A stretch of DNA of 64,000 nucleotides from Methanolinea sp. (GTDB lineage Archaea; Halobacteriota; Methanomicrobia; Methanomicrobiales; Methanospirillaceae): contig CP064971.1 of assembly GCA_016699325.1 (NCBI GenBank), forward strand, positions 372,001 through 436,000, read 5' to 3'. Positions 10,142-19,875 of this stretch are shown here, in pieces; the first letter of the stretch is position 1; every line of letters begins with the position of its first letter. The position numbers and the translations under genes were made by a program. A model generated the notes under the pieces. That model saw only the letters and a program-made list of their open reading frames with translations. It ran no database searches and was not told the origin of the DNA.

Positions 10142-10253
10142 TATCCCACCTTTCGCACGTGGCCCCAGGATTTCTGGAAATAAAATACTTAGGGTTATAT
10201 CCCACCTTTCGCACGTGGCCCCACGATTTCTGGAAATAAAATACTTAGGGTTA
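10142..10253 (+). repeat. 56-bp tandem duplication covering the left end of the nested element
   Basis: Positions 10142-10197 and 10198-10253 are the same 56-bp unit, beginning TATCCCACCTTTCGCACG and ending TACTTAGGGTTA. They differ at one base (CCCAGGA versus CCCACGA). The unit carries the terminal inverted repeat, so the element has two possible left ends. The flanking TTTAT duplicate matches the outer copy (10145). Confidence 0.9.
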
Positions 10254-11927
10254 TATCTTAGCGCAGCAATACATATTCTGTGGAGCCTGTATCTCAATTC
10301 ACGGCGAAGAATTTCAGTTCTAAGCAGATTGCCCATCTCGGTCTGGTGGCCGGCATGATCGATGAACTCGGAATATCAGCAGTAATCGATGACGCCCTGC
10401 CCAAGACACGGAACCATATCCTCCCCATTCAGCGATTGTCAAGGCCATGCTCCTGAACGGTCTAGGCTTCAATGAACGCCGGCTCTATTTCTTCTCGCGA
10501 TTTTTCACCAACCTCTCGACAGAACAGTTATTCGGCCCTGGTGTTACCCCGGACCACCTGAACGACGATGTTCTCCTCCGGACACTCGACCGTATCTACG
10601 AGTATGGAAGCACCGACCTGTTCAATGATATCGTAGTGGCAGTCATGGAAAAACTCTCGTTTGGCACCCACCTCCTCCATGCTGACACAACCAGTTTCAG
10701 TGTTCACGGTGACTATGACACCGATGACGATGACGACTTCCGGACCATCAAGATCACCTACGGTCACAATAAAGATCACCGCTGGGACCTCAAGCAGTTC
10801 GTCCTTGCGATGGTAACCAACCATCACGGCATCCCGCTGTTCACTCAGCCGTACTCCGGCAATGAGTCAGACAAGAAGATCCTCCTTGAGACCATTCGTA
10901 AGGTACAGCAGAACCTGAATCTCGAAGACAAGGCCTACTATATCGCCGACAGTGCGTTCTATACCGCTCCCAACCTGCAGACACTCGGCCAGCATACCTT
11001 CTGGATCAGCCATCCCCCTGCTACCATCGATGAAGTCAAGTCGCTGCTGTTTGCCGATATTCCCATGGTCCCGGGGAAGGAGGAAGGATACTCGTTTCAT
11101 GAGCGTCTCGTTACCTACGCCGGAATTGACCAGAAATGGACCGTGGTAATTCCGAGAAGAGGCGGATGGCAGGTGAGAATAACTATGTGAGGAACCTGGC
11201 CAAGCGGCTGGATAAAGCGCGTAAATCATGGAAGAAGCTCTGTGCCAAGGAATTTGCCTGTGAGCCCGATGCACGCATGGCTGCACGGTTGTGGTTTGAT
11301 GCGTACCCTTACCTGTCCGCTGATAGGGTCCAAGTATTCTCAAAGACGAAAAGAAGAACGGAAGAAAAGGGCGCCCGGGCAAGGATGAGGCTGTTGAGAC
11401 AGTTTTCTTCGTCGATTCACCGCTTGAGATCGTTCCGGATGTGATCGAGCAGGAGAAAGCACGTCTCGGACGGTTCATCCTGGCAACAAATGATCTTGAC
11501 CTGGATCCGGACACTATCCTGAAATATTATAAGGGGCAGCAATCGGTTGAGCGGGGGTTCCGGTTTCTGAAGGATAAGAGTTTCCGGGTTGCCGAAGTTT
11601 TCCTGAAGAAAGAGACCAGGATTGAAGCGCTTTCCATGGTTATGGTGCTCTGCCTATTCGTCTATGCAGTAGCCGAGTGGCATATCCGGTCCCAACTCAA
11701 AAGACAGGGAAAACGGTGAAAAACCAGCTGAAAAAGCCAATCCAGAACCCGACCATGAAATGGATCTTTACTCTGTTCATGAGACCGGCGGAAGTCACAG
11801 TCACCCTAAATTCGCAGATACAGCGGTTTATCGTGAATCTGGACGAGGAAGTGATTCAAATTCTTGATGTCATGGGGCCAGCGTTCGGAAAATATTATTT
11901 TGTGAGGTCGACCTGCGAAATGTAGGG
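10145..11927 (+). mobile_element. IS1634-type insertion sequence nested in the outer element
   Basis: The left end CCCACCTTTCGCACGTGGCC pairs imperfectly with the right end (reverse complement CCCTACATTTCGCAGGTCGACC, 11906-11927). The element is flanked by TTTAT on both sides (10140-10144 and 11928-11932), which fits the short AT-rich duplications of this family. Length is about 1.78 kb including a 56-bp internal duplication at its left end. The transposase is IS1634-like but broken by frameshifts. Since it sits inside the outer element's 5' leader, it inserted second. Confidence 0.8.
10280..11925 (+). pseudogene. IS1634-family transposase, frameshifted
   Basis: Starts at GTG 10280 (EPVSQFTAKNFSSKQIAHL), shifts frame near 10430, and continues through LNGLGFNERRLYFFSRFF and the first catalytic aspartate LLHADTTSFSVHGDY. 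The second is YYIADSAFYT (about 10937). It shifts again after VVIPRR (about 11155), again before DVIEQEKARLGRF (about 11400), and once more near 11715. The catalytic glutamate lies in YYKGQQSVERGFRFLKD. The C-terminus ends PAFGKYYFV close to the right end. With at least four frame changes it is inactive unless another copy supplies transposase. Confidence 0.85.
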
Positions 11928-11940
11928 TTTATATAATTTC

Positions 11941-13337
11941 ATGCAAAAAAACACAGCCTTCTCATTAGGTAATATAGCATTAATCGATAAAATTGATTCG
12001 GAGACCAACTTTTTCGCATCAGTTCTTGGCGGAGTTGGTGGTCGAAGCAAGTCATTCATACCATCCGTAAAGGGTCGCATCAGCAACAAACTCAATCAAT
12101 CGGTATCGATCAATAAGATTCTGGACTTTACCCCGACGAACTTCTCAAGACACTGGGGTTTGAAGATACAATTTCAGACCGGAGTTTGTATCGGACTCTG
12201 GAACGACTGGGAGAAAGAAAGTCGATTGTTCTTGACCAGTTTCAACGCTGGATCTCCCAGCAGAGCCTCGTGGATCCAACCCAGTTCGTGGACTTCAGTT
12301 CGAGTTACTTTGAGGGGACAAAATGTCCGCTGGGGGAGTTAGGGTATTCCCGGGACAATCAGCCAGGGAAACTCCAGATCGCATTTGGGATCAGTGTCGG
12401 CCTCAATAACATACCGACGATGCTGACCATCCAGAAAGGAAATGTTCAGGATAAAAAGCATATGCAGATGCTGATCCGGTTATGCTCGAGCGTTCTTCCT
12501 GAAGGCAGTCTTCTGGTGTTTGACTGTGGAGGGAATACCCAGGATAACAAACGAAGGATCCGCGATCTGAAGTTCCATTATTTGACCCTGAAAGCAAAGA
12601 AGAAAGGACCATACCGGAACGAGATAACGATCTACCATGCCAGGAAAGAAAGCCAGGTTTCATTCGTTTCTGGCAACCGGGTCTATTCATGTGTCAAATA
12701 TCGGGATGGCGAAGAAGTCCGGTACATATTTTTCTGTGACGACCTGGCCTGTGACCAGTTGACGAAGAAAGCAAGGAAACTTGAGAAAGACCTGGAGAAG
12801 GGGAAGGTTCTCACAAAGAAGGTTGAACGCGGAAAAGATCTCGGCCAGTATATCACTCCTGAGGGGTTGGATCATCGCCCGTGGTCATCTCCAGAAGATC
12901 ATTGGCGATATCCCCAACCCCTATGTAACCGGTCTTGAAGGTTTCTTCGTGCTTGAATCAACCATCGATGATGATCCCGAAAACATCCTGAATGCCTACA
13001 AGAATCGTGACCGTGCAGAGAAGTTCATCCGGGACCTCAAAGAAGGAGCCGAGCTCCGGCCGATCCGGCACTGGTCCAAACACGCGGTGATCGGTGCGTG
13101 TTGATCGTTTTCCTCACCAAAGTCCTGGTGAGTTTGACACAACTTTTCTGTAAAGATCCCGTCGTGAAAAATCTGAAAGTCCTCAAAAATTATCTCACGA
13201 ATTTGACACTTACGATCATATACCCTTCTTTTGGGTATCCTGTCAAGATCATTTCCAACTTCTCCCCAGAAATACGCCCAATTCTTGGAGATTTTATCAA
13301 GAGATATGGTAGCCTGGAGGCGCCAAATCACTGGTAA
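11941..13337 (+). pseudogene. IS4-superfamily transposase of the outer element, frameshifted
   Basis: Begins MQKNTAFSLGNIALIDKI at 11941, changes frame near 12130 into YPDELLKTLGFED, and runs open to about 12866 with the first catalytic aspartate in FVDFSSSYFEGT and the second in LLVFDCGGNTQDN. It shifts into WIIARGHLQKIIGDIPNPYV, carrying the YKNRDRAEKFIRDLK signature (Y-x2-R-x3-E-x6-K), and shifts a last time near 13098 to end SLEAPNHW. Three frame changes make it a pseudogene. It is only distantly similar to the nested element's transposase, so the two insertions are different elements rather than copies of one. Confidence 0.85.
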
Positions 13338-13392
13338 ATTGCTTCTGGCGAATTGGGTTAAGTCGTTTAAATTTGATGGAAGTACTGAAAAG

Positions 13393-13406
13393 TGGCGAAG
13401 TTAGGT
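13393..13406 (-). repeat. right terminal inverted repeat of the outer insertion sequence
   Basis: The plus strand reads TGGCGAAGTTAGGT, the inverse of the left end with one mismatch, and is followed directly by the second TTCT (13407-13410). Confidence 0.8.
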
Positions 13407-13905
13407 TTCTATAGAGAGTTTCGAGATACATCCTGGTTTGATGCTCCCCCCAAGCGACAAGACAGCGTGTCGTACAGTGCCGAATCTCGTCGTGTTCCGT
13501 TCTCGTGAAGAGTTTCTGGATTCCTTCGTTCATGATTTTAGTGAGAGATATGTCATCAAGCACCGCGAAAGATGGATCAATACCCGATTCCATGGAAAAT
13601 TCTTTGATGAGCCCCCGGCAGAAGGAGTGGAACGTACTCACGCGGGCCCAAATCATCTCGTCTTTGATCTCGTTCCAGAACGGTCCCTCTTTCTTATAAA
13701 TTTCTTTGAGGAGGCGGTCTTTCATCTCGGCTGCCGCCTTGTCCGTGAAGGTGAGAGCAAGTATCTCGGATGGTTTGCATCCGGAATCCTCCATGAGGTG
13801 GAGGTATCTGTGAACGAGAGTGTGAGTCTTACCTGTCCCGGCACTTGCCGTCACACAGAGGCTTTTGTCATAAGCGAGGGCTTTCTTTTGCGCTTCGGTA
13901 AGCAT
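13407..13905 (-). pseudogene. addA: addA-like helicase-nuclease, 5' part
   Basis: N-terminal 165 residues before the insertion, MLTEAQKKALAYDKSLCVTA, with Walker A TASAGTGKTHTLVHRYLHLM, motif Ia LALTFTDKAAAEMKDRL and VSTFHSFCRGLIKEFS. These are hallmarks of UvrD/RecB family helicases. ATG at 13905 overlaps the addB stop by one base (TGATG), showing an addB-addA operon with translational coupling. A TTG one codon upstream is an alternative. Reading past ETLYR into the insertion sequence adds about 37 foreign residues ending PGYHIS before a stop. This half carries ATP binding but lacks motifs II-VI and the nuclease. Confidence 0.88.
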
Positions 13906-16900
13906 CAATCATCACCCCCTTCAGATTCCCCAAGTTCTAGGACACGGAATTTGCTGAAACGGCATATTTTTCTAAAATCACAATAAGCTGAAGACTCGCA
14001 GGGATCTTTTGGAGGGTGAAAGAGGCCACACCTGATAGATTGTATGGATGTCCATGCTGAACGGATGGACTGTTCGATCACCTCGTCAAAACATGTATCC
14101 CCCATCCTGCTCCTGGCGCTGAATACCTCTATCACTTGGGGATGGGCAGGATCGTAGAGTTCTGCTTGGTGGGAGACCTCCTTTCTGTGAATCTTGTAAT
14201 AAGCACCCGCGGCCGCTTTCTTCCCTGTTAATATTTCAAACGAACGCAGGTATAAGGGCAATTGTAGCGATTTCCCGCTCATTATCTCCGACAATTTTGG
14301 ATGGTTTCCGGCCTTGTAATCACTAATCGTAAATGTGCCATCATCCGAGACATCGACCCGATCGATGAATCCGCGAATTTTGAACGATGCGCCTTCCTCG
14401 CCCTTGACGTGAATGGTCACTGGCTCAGGAGAGATGCTATTCCCAACGCCCTCAAATCCAAAACTGCATTCAAAGAACGCTGGACAGAGCCGGGATTGCG
14501 CACGAGCGATTTCGACGTCCAGAAAACGTTCGAGGATCCCCTTATGATATCCTCCCATCCCCAGGAGATCACTTTTCAAGGCATCCCACGCGGGCCCGTC
14601 TTTGCCGAAATCCGCCAGTTCCTTTTCCGTTATTAACCGTAATTGCTGCAACGCACGATCGCGATCTTCCGCGAGAGGCGGGGTTCCTCTCTCATGGATC
14701 CATTGCGCGTAAAATTGCGCCAGAATATGGTGAATGAGGGTCCCTTTATCCGCGGGAGAAAGTGTGATCTCCACGTCAGGCAGTGCCTCGAGCCCCAATA
14801 CGTGATTCAAATAAAAGGAAAATGGACAGCTTGCATATTTTTCCAATACAGACACCGAATATATCCGCTCGTCCCCGAACCGACCATCTAGACAGGCGCA
14901 AATCTCTACATCTTCACAAAGAACGCCGTCAAAGGGTGAATCGTATTCGCCGGTGCGATGAAAATATTCGATATTAATTCTACTCAAGAGGTCCGCCAAT
15001 CGTATCGGGTCCGCAATCTCTGGTAGTATACTGGGATTGGGAAGTGTTCGCCCGCCAAGGCATTTCCCCGCATATGCCTGTCGAAATCTTGTCGAGGCCT
15101 CGGGAGGTGAGGGGATCCACTCTAGGGTAGGAATGTTCTGTTGAATTTCTCTGAAGAAGGGCGACGGGATGAGCCCATCCTTTTCGGGGGCATTTGTACA
15201 GGTAACGTAGAGGCCGCGGGTTGATGCACACAATGCCGAAATGAAATAAAATCGCTCATCCCGAAGGTTCATGCGTTTCATATCTGGATTGAGCACCATC
15301 TCTTCGGAATCTGTGAGATACGGAAGATGGCCAGGGACGTACGGCAGCCTTTCGTTCGTAAGATCCATCAGAAACAGAATGGGGAATTTTTGATCCTGCA
15401 ACTCACGTATACCGATCACCCGGATTCCCTGTCCTGTGCGATGTCGCTGGGTCCTCCGCTTTTGCAATTCTCCTTTCAATATTTTCACAAAATCAGGGTA
15501 TTCGATCTCCCGGCCTCTATAGAGCGAAGAATTTTTTTCCATCTCGCACAATAACGTAGAAAACTGCCGTAGGTCTTCCCCTTCCTGGACAGTGCCGGCA
15601 ATTTTAGACGGATTTATTTTTAAACTGGAAAATAATGCTCGCACACTGTTAATGTGCTTCTGCAACGTCCCCGAAGGTTCGAGACTTTTCAAATGTTGTA
15701 GGATCGGTTGTGTAATCGCACTAACCATTTCGATCTGCTGGATTTCCCGTTCGATCTCTTTTCTTCTATATTCGGGAGTCTCCGGCGAGGAAAATAAATC
15801 CCGTAACCGCGTTGTGAGCTGCGGGAGAGAGGTCGTCCACGAAGATAATCCATCGATAATGAATGCTTCTCTGGCTATCTTATCAACAGTTATTGGAGTC
15901 ACAGGGGAATTCGCGTTCAGGAGACCAAGATAGGGCGATGAATATGCTTCAACGAGGTCTTCACGCCTGTATCCTCTGGAAGGTATCTCTAGTAATTGAA
16001 CGAACGCCTGGATAACGGGAGATGATGAAAGGGGAATCGTTGCGGAAGATGTGAACGGGAGTCCGAATTGCGGGAACACGTTGTTGATAAGAGAGGTTAC
16101 CGAAGATAAGTCAGGTGTTCCAATCGCGATTTCGCTGTAGGCTAAACCTTCATCGACAAGGCGAATAATTTCCTGGGCAATTGATTCCACCTCTTCTTTC
16201 GGGGACCTGAACTCACGAATGAACACCTTCATCGAAGAGCGATTACCGGACTTTTCTCCGGAGAAGAGCTGCAAGAACGCTGAGTAATGGGTGTCTGGAA
16301 GGATCGGTACTGGACTATCTGACAACCATTCCCCCCTATCTGTGAATATTTTACGGTTCTCTGTATAAGGATGATAATATGTGAAAGATGCGACATTTCG
16401 TTTCAGGTTCTGAAAAAAAATCTGGAGATCAGGATAAGGGCTTCTAACACCGTAGACGAAGAGGCAGAGATTCTTATCAGGCTGGATTGCCGCGGCACGT
16501 CCGAATAATGAGGGCCCGTCGATGAAATTATTTTGAGAGAGAATCGACTGATATTGGAAATAGAGACGCTGTAATTCAGCAATTTTCGGATTTTTTTCTT
16601 GTGAAAAGAACGCATTTTCGTTCTGATACGCACGGATTTCCTGGAAGAGCATGAAAAGGTCAGATACCTTTCCCGGACTGATTCCGAATCGGGCAAATAT
16701 ACTACCTTTATCCGTATCCTGTAAGATATCGTAAAGAATCTGCCTTGCCAACATTTCATCAATTAATAATAAGCCGGGAGATTTCTGGCGAAGGAGTCCC
16801 GCCGCAAAGCGAGCTGGTGTCGTCACTGCATCCTTCCTTAACGCTGAAAATTCCTCGTTCAATTGATTCGTGATGAAGCGGGCAAGTCCGGATGAGGGAA

Positions 16901-17002
16901 CAATAAGGCGTGTGCTAAAGGGATTCTGTCGTAAAGATTCTTTGAATTCATGCAGGCATTGATCGAGTCCCGATCCGGAGGGGTTAAATAAATAGTTGAC
17001 AT
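13905..17002 (-). CDS. addB: addB-like ATP-dependent nuclease subunit, probable N-terminal frameshift
   Basis: Partner of AddA in double-strand break resection. The uninterrupted frame begins at TTG 16862 (985 codons), but typical AddB N-terminal sequence (FSTRLIVPSSGLARFITNQ) lies in the same frame upstream with no start codon. ATG at 17002 (MSTIYLTP) lies in another frame and would join after one extra base in the C run at 16980-16983. A TATA element at 17039-17049 supports 17002. The C-terminal nuclease has KIRGFIDRVDVSDDG, TISDYKAGNH and LQLPLYLRSF. Cysteines in YASCPFSFYL and CESSAYCDFRKIC fit the AddB iron-sulfur site. Likely a one-base deletion or a sequence error. Confidence 0.8.
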
Positions 17003-17038
17003 CTCCTCACGTTAATAATCGAAATCGCGGTTCAATTC

Positions 17039-17049
17039 GTTATATATTT
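17039..17049 (-). promoter_or_regulatory. TATA box upstream of addB
   Basis: The minus strand reads AAATATATAAC here; start of transcription would fall near 17018, about 16 nt before the ATG at 17002. This supports 17002 as the original addB start. Confidence 0.5.
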
Positions 17050-17183
17050 CGATCTCAATTCTGGGCACAGCAAACGCGATTTTTAAGATTATGTTATGGC
17101 CGACATGGTAGTGTGCATATAAAGCTGTAAAATTGAAGACTCCCTGTATCCACTCTAAATTGACAACGGAGGAATACAGGGCA

Positions 17184-17995
17184 ATGAATAGTAAAGATCT
17201 CGTAGTAAATTACCTTACCGATAACGAAGAAGGAATGAGGAACGTTATCACCTGGTTTCTGAACGAGGTGATGCAGAGAGAAGCAGATGAGCTGGCCGGG
17301 GCCGGGAGGTACGAGAGAACAGGATCAAGGCGAACCTATCGCAATGGTACCAGGTCTCGATCACTCAAATCACGATATGGCTCATTATCCCTCGATAAAC
17401 CCTTATTGCGGGATATCCCGTTCAAGACACAGGTATTTGAACGATATTCAAGGGTGGAGCAGGCATTGGAGAATGCGATAATTGAGTCGTATCTTCAGGG
17501 GGTATCCACAAGGAAGATCCAGAATGTGATCTCTACTCTCGGTGTGGAAAAAATCTCAGCCTCATATGTATCGAGTATTGTGAAAGAACTTGATGAAAAG
17601 GTCATAGGATTTCTTTCACGTCCCGTTGAATCACATATCCCCTATACCTTTTCGTGGATGCTTCGTATTTCAAGGTCAGAGACGGAATAAGGTATGTGAA
17701 TAAGGTCTTGCTCGTGATTGCTGGCATCAGGAATGACGGGGTCCGGGAGATCCTGGGTGCCAGGATTGCAGACTGTGAGGATGAACTTACCTGGGAAGAC
17801 CTGTTCTCTGACCTGAAAGATCGTGGACTGAGGAGAGTTGATCTTCTCATATCAGATGGCCATAAAGGTATCCAGAATGCCGCGCAACGCTCGTTCCATG
17901 GATGCAGTCATGAGAACATCCCCGGCCCTCATCGGCGCTATTCCCGTACCTTGCGGATCATTGAAATGGACCGCTTCGGTGTACTACCAAACTGA
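17184..17995 (+). pseudogene. IS256-family transposase, frameshifted and 3'-truncated
   Basis: Starts MNSKDLVVNYLTDNEEGMRN at 17184 with GGAGG about 12 nt upstream. Family features: the MQREADELAGAGRYER segment, YRNGTRSRSLKSRYG, and YLQGVSTRKIQNVISTLG. The frame breaks near 17645; the second frame carries the first catalytic aspartate (LFVDASYFKVRDG) and later the second (LLISDGHKGIQNA), then HGCSHENIPGPHR. The copy stops about 290 codons in, short of the roughly 400 expected, and lacks the catalytic glutamate. It lies directly upstream of addB on the opposite strand, so its insertion may have disturbed the addB promoter region. Confidence 0.85.
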
Positions 17996-18166
17996 ACGTG
18001 GATGATCAGTGAGTTGCTGTGCTCGACCTCGTGCTGATGCACTCGGCAACTGGCGCTGCTCGGGCCGCTGCAGATCCACCATGGCACATGAAAGTATTCA
18101 TGAGGAATTGGTAGTAAACGAAATAAAGAGCATAAAGAGGGGATTGGTCTTAAGGGGGGAGCAAAA

Positions 18167-18991
18167 ACGAGTACAGAGATTTATTACTTTTCCGGAACCG
18201 GGAATTCACTTGTGGTCGCAAGAGATCTTGCCGAAAAAATCAATGGAACGCTGATCCCTGTCACGGCGGTGATCGATCAGGACAGGATTCAGACCGATGC
18301 AGCGGTGATCGGCATGGTATTTCCGATTTATGACTTTAAACCACCGCGGATCATCGGGCGGTTTATCACAAAACTGGACAATCCCAAGACAAAATACATC
18401 TTTGCTGTCTGTACTTATGGTATTACACCAGGCAAGGCCATGCAACACGTTAAGAGGGAACTCAGCGCCTGTGGGGGGACACTTGCCGGAGGATTTGTGG
18501 TGCGTATGCCGCATAACGGGTTTGGATCGGCGGCCATCTCCAGCACCGAGCATGCACAGATGTTTGCCAGCTGGAAGCAGCAACAAGTAATCATTTCTGA
18601 TTATGTTCTCGCCCGAAAACAAGGAACCTTAGAAACCAGCAATGAGGTTGTCAGTTTCATATTCTCCGGTTTTTTTCTGAAGGCGATTCCAATCCTTCTG
18701 CCATTATTTACGCAGGTTCTGCTGAAAGGTTGGAATTCCTTAACATTGGTTGCGGACGAAAAATGCAATGGTTGTGGAGTCTGCCAGAGGATCTGCCCCG
18801 TAGGTAATATTGCCATGATTGATAACAAACCTGTCTGGTCGAATCATTGCGAGAAGTGTTTCGCCTGCCTGCACTGGTGTCCGCGGGAGGCAATCCAGGC
18901 AGGCCGCATCACTATCAACATGAAAAGATACCATCATCCCGAGGTGAAGCTTGCTGATATGATACAGGGTGGGAAGAGAAAATCTGCCTGA
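18167..18991 (+). CDS. EFR1-family ferredoxin with N-terminal flavodoxin-like domain
   Basis: A 274-residue electron-transfer protein. The N-terminus has IYYFSGTGNSL, the FMN phosphate-binding loop of flavodoxin-like domains. The C-terminus has two 4Fe-4S motifs, CNGCGVCQRICPVG and CEKCFACLHWCPREA. The fusion is the EFR1 ferrodoxin family, common in strict anaerobes; its partner is unknown. The flavodoxin motif has no ATG, GTG or TTG before it. An ACG at 18167 (STEIYYFSG) sits 5 nt after AGGGGGGAG and is the natural position for the lost start. The first standard start, GTG 18212, would remove the FMN loop. The gene lies just after a truncated IS256 transposase. Confidence 0.8.
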   Translation, partial: TSTEIYYFSGTGNSLVVARDLAEKINGTLIPVTAVIDQDRIQTDAAVIGMVFPIYDFKPPRIIGRFITKLDNPKTKYIFAVCTYGITPGKAMQHVKRELSACGGTLAGGFVVRMPHNGFGSAAISSTEHAQMFASWKQQQVIISDYVLARKQGTLETSNEVVSFIFSGFFLKAIPILLPLFTQVLLKGWNSLTLVADEKCNGCGVCQRICPVGNIAMIDNKPVWSNHCEKCFACLHWCPREAIQAGRITINMKRYHHPEVKLADMIQGGKRKSA

Positions 18992-19133
18992 TGAACCCCA
19001 ACGATTCTGCTCTCCCTTCTTAATTTTTGTGCTCGAACGAATCCCGTTCCGTATGGTTCGGCTTGTTTTACTAGAACATCCAAATCGACAAATGAAAGAA
19101 ATTTTGCGGATTTTTAAATATTGCTTAAATGGT
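18992..19133. other. intergenic stretch between two convergent genes
   Basis: About 140 bp between the ferredoxin gene and the small minus-strand open frame. It is more AT-rich than the neighbours and holds no recognised motif. Confidence 0.3.
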
Positions 19134-19286
19134 TTATACCTTGATTTTTTTCTTAGAAGAGCATCGCCCAATTGCTTTCTCAAGTATCTTATCGGCATGT
19201 TCTATTTCTTTTTTTGTTGGGCTTAAAGGTGACTCTCGTAATGCTATCTCGCCTTTTTCCCAAAGATACTTCTTTTTCATTGCCAT
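19134..19286 (-). CDS. small basic protein after the ADP-ribosyltransferase
   Basis: A 50-residue, lysine-rich frame: MAMKKKYLWEKGEIALRESP, then LSPTKKEIEHADKILEKAIG, ending RCSSKKKIKV. It starts 9 nt after the stop of the ADP-ribosyltransferase gene on the same strand, with AAAGGAAATGATG as a possible Shine-Dalgarno about 10-14 nt upstream. A second ATG two codons on (19280) is an alternative. The central part predicts a helix. I recognise no family. Its size, charge and tight coupling to a toxin-like enzyme suggest a partner or antidote, which is inference only. Confidence 0.5.
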   Translation of the reverse strand: MAMKKKYLWEKGEIALRESPLSPTKKEIEHADKILEKAIGRCSSKKKIKV

Positions 19287-19295
19287 TTTAGTTCA

Positions 19296-19811
19296 TCATT
19301 TCCTTTCAATATAGATAAAAGTGATTATACAACTACCAGTTGTTATTGTTTTACATGAGATAATACGCCAGGAAGTTTTTCTCGGGTAAAGAAATTCTTG
19401 TTCCTGGCCACCTATAAATAACACGTTATCGTTTCGTTTTCCTTCATGAACAAAAATAATTCCACGATTTTGGCATTCAATGGCATATTCTTCTGCAATA
19501 TCTTCATTCGATGAAAACGAAACATAACCCTCATCACTGAACTCATTTTTTCCTTTTCCCACATCTTCGAGGAATTCATCTGCATATTGCCCGGTTATTC
19601 CTCGATACAATATCACTTGCTTGTTCAGTGGAGACTTCTCAAGCGCACTATCCAACTGGGTCATAAATTTCTGAAAAAAGGGTCGATATGGTCTTGGAAG
19701 CGTTATTGGATCGCGAAGATAGGCGTTTATCACTTCACCGGATTGGATATACAATTCAATCGCTTCCTTCTCAAGTAAGCTTAAATCGCGTCGCTGATTC
19801 CAAGGAAGCAT
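19296..19811 (-). CDS. putative mono-ADP-ribosyltransferase (R-S-E type, exoenzyme-like)
   Basis: A 171-residue protein with the three R-S-E motifs: the NAD-binding arginine in KQVILYRGITG (about residue 70), the serine motif in FSDEGYVSFSSNEDIAEEYA (about 98), and the catalytic pair in GGQEQEFLYPR (E-x-E, about 140). These fit the ADP-ribosyltransferase exoenzyme fold (Pfam ADPrib_exo_Tox-like), whose members transfer ADP-ribose from NAD to a target; the target here is unknown. No signal peptide or membrane segment is visible, so it probably acts inside the cell or is delivered by an unseen route. The gene has a nearly leaderless TATA promoter with a palindrome just upstream, and a tiny basic gene follows. 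Confidence 0.72.
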   Translation of the reverse strand: MLPWNQRRDLSLLEKEAIELYIQSGEVINAYLRDPITLPRPYRPFFQKFMTQLDSALEKSPLNKQVILYRGITGQYADEFLEDVGKGKNEFSDEGYVSFSSNEDIAEEYAIECQNRGIIFVHEGKRNDNVLFIGGQEQEFLYPRKTSWRIISCKTITTGSCIITFIYIERK

Positions 19812-19834
19812 ATTGTTTATTTTGTCTTTTCACT

Positions 19835-19846
19835 CGATTATATGTT
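19835..19846 (-). promoter_or_regulatory. TATA box of the ADP-ribosyltransferase gene
   Basis: AACATATAATCG on the minus strand, about 29 nt before the ATG at 19811. Transcription would begin at or just before the start codon, fitting the absence of a Shine-Dalgarno. Confidence 0.55.
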
Positions 19847-19850
19847 ACTT

Positions 19851-19865
19851 CCGGAAATATTTCGG
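19851..19865. promoter_or_regulatory. palindrome next to the ADP-ribosyltransferase promoter
   Basis: CCGGAAATATTTCGG contains a perfect GAAATATTTC palindrome, placed 4-5 bp upstream of the TATA box where archaeal regulators often overlap the BRE. It is a candidate operator; no regulator gene is assigned. Confidence 0.4.
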
Positions 19866-19875
19866 AAAATGATAT

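Larger units (their letters stand above)
10104..13406 (+). mobile_element. insertion sequence (IS4-superfamily, DDE/YREK type) inside addA, itself interrupted
   Basis: The ends are inverted repeats: left ACCTGACTTCGCCA (10104-10117) and right, read in reverse complement, ACCTAACTTCGCCA (13393-13406), 13 of 14 identical, flanked by TTCT duplicates. Subtracting the nested element (10145-11927) and its 5-bp duplication leaves about 1515 bp, a usual size for one-gene insertion sequences. Its transposase begins at 11941, 9 nt after the nested element's duplication, and ends at 13337, about 55 bp before the right end. The transposase has several frameshifts, so the copy cannot make full-length enzyme. 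The family label is inferred from the Y-x2-R-x3-E-x6-K signature. Confidence 0.85.

Noticed and set aside
9990..10260. A CRISPR-like short repeat array
   Set aside because: Only two copies of a 56-bp unit without spacers, explained as a duplicated insertion-sequence end. No CRISPR array or cas gene was seen in the window.
13345..13356. CTTCTGGCGAA as the right end of the outer insertion sequence, pairing with TTCGCCAGAAG at 10111
   Set aside because: This 11-bp inverted match gives no target duplication and does not restore addA. The pair ACCTGACTTCGCCA/ACCTAACTTCGCCA with TTCT duplicates does both.
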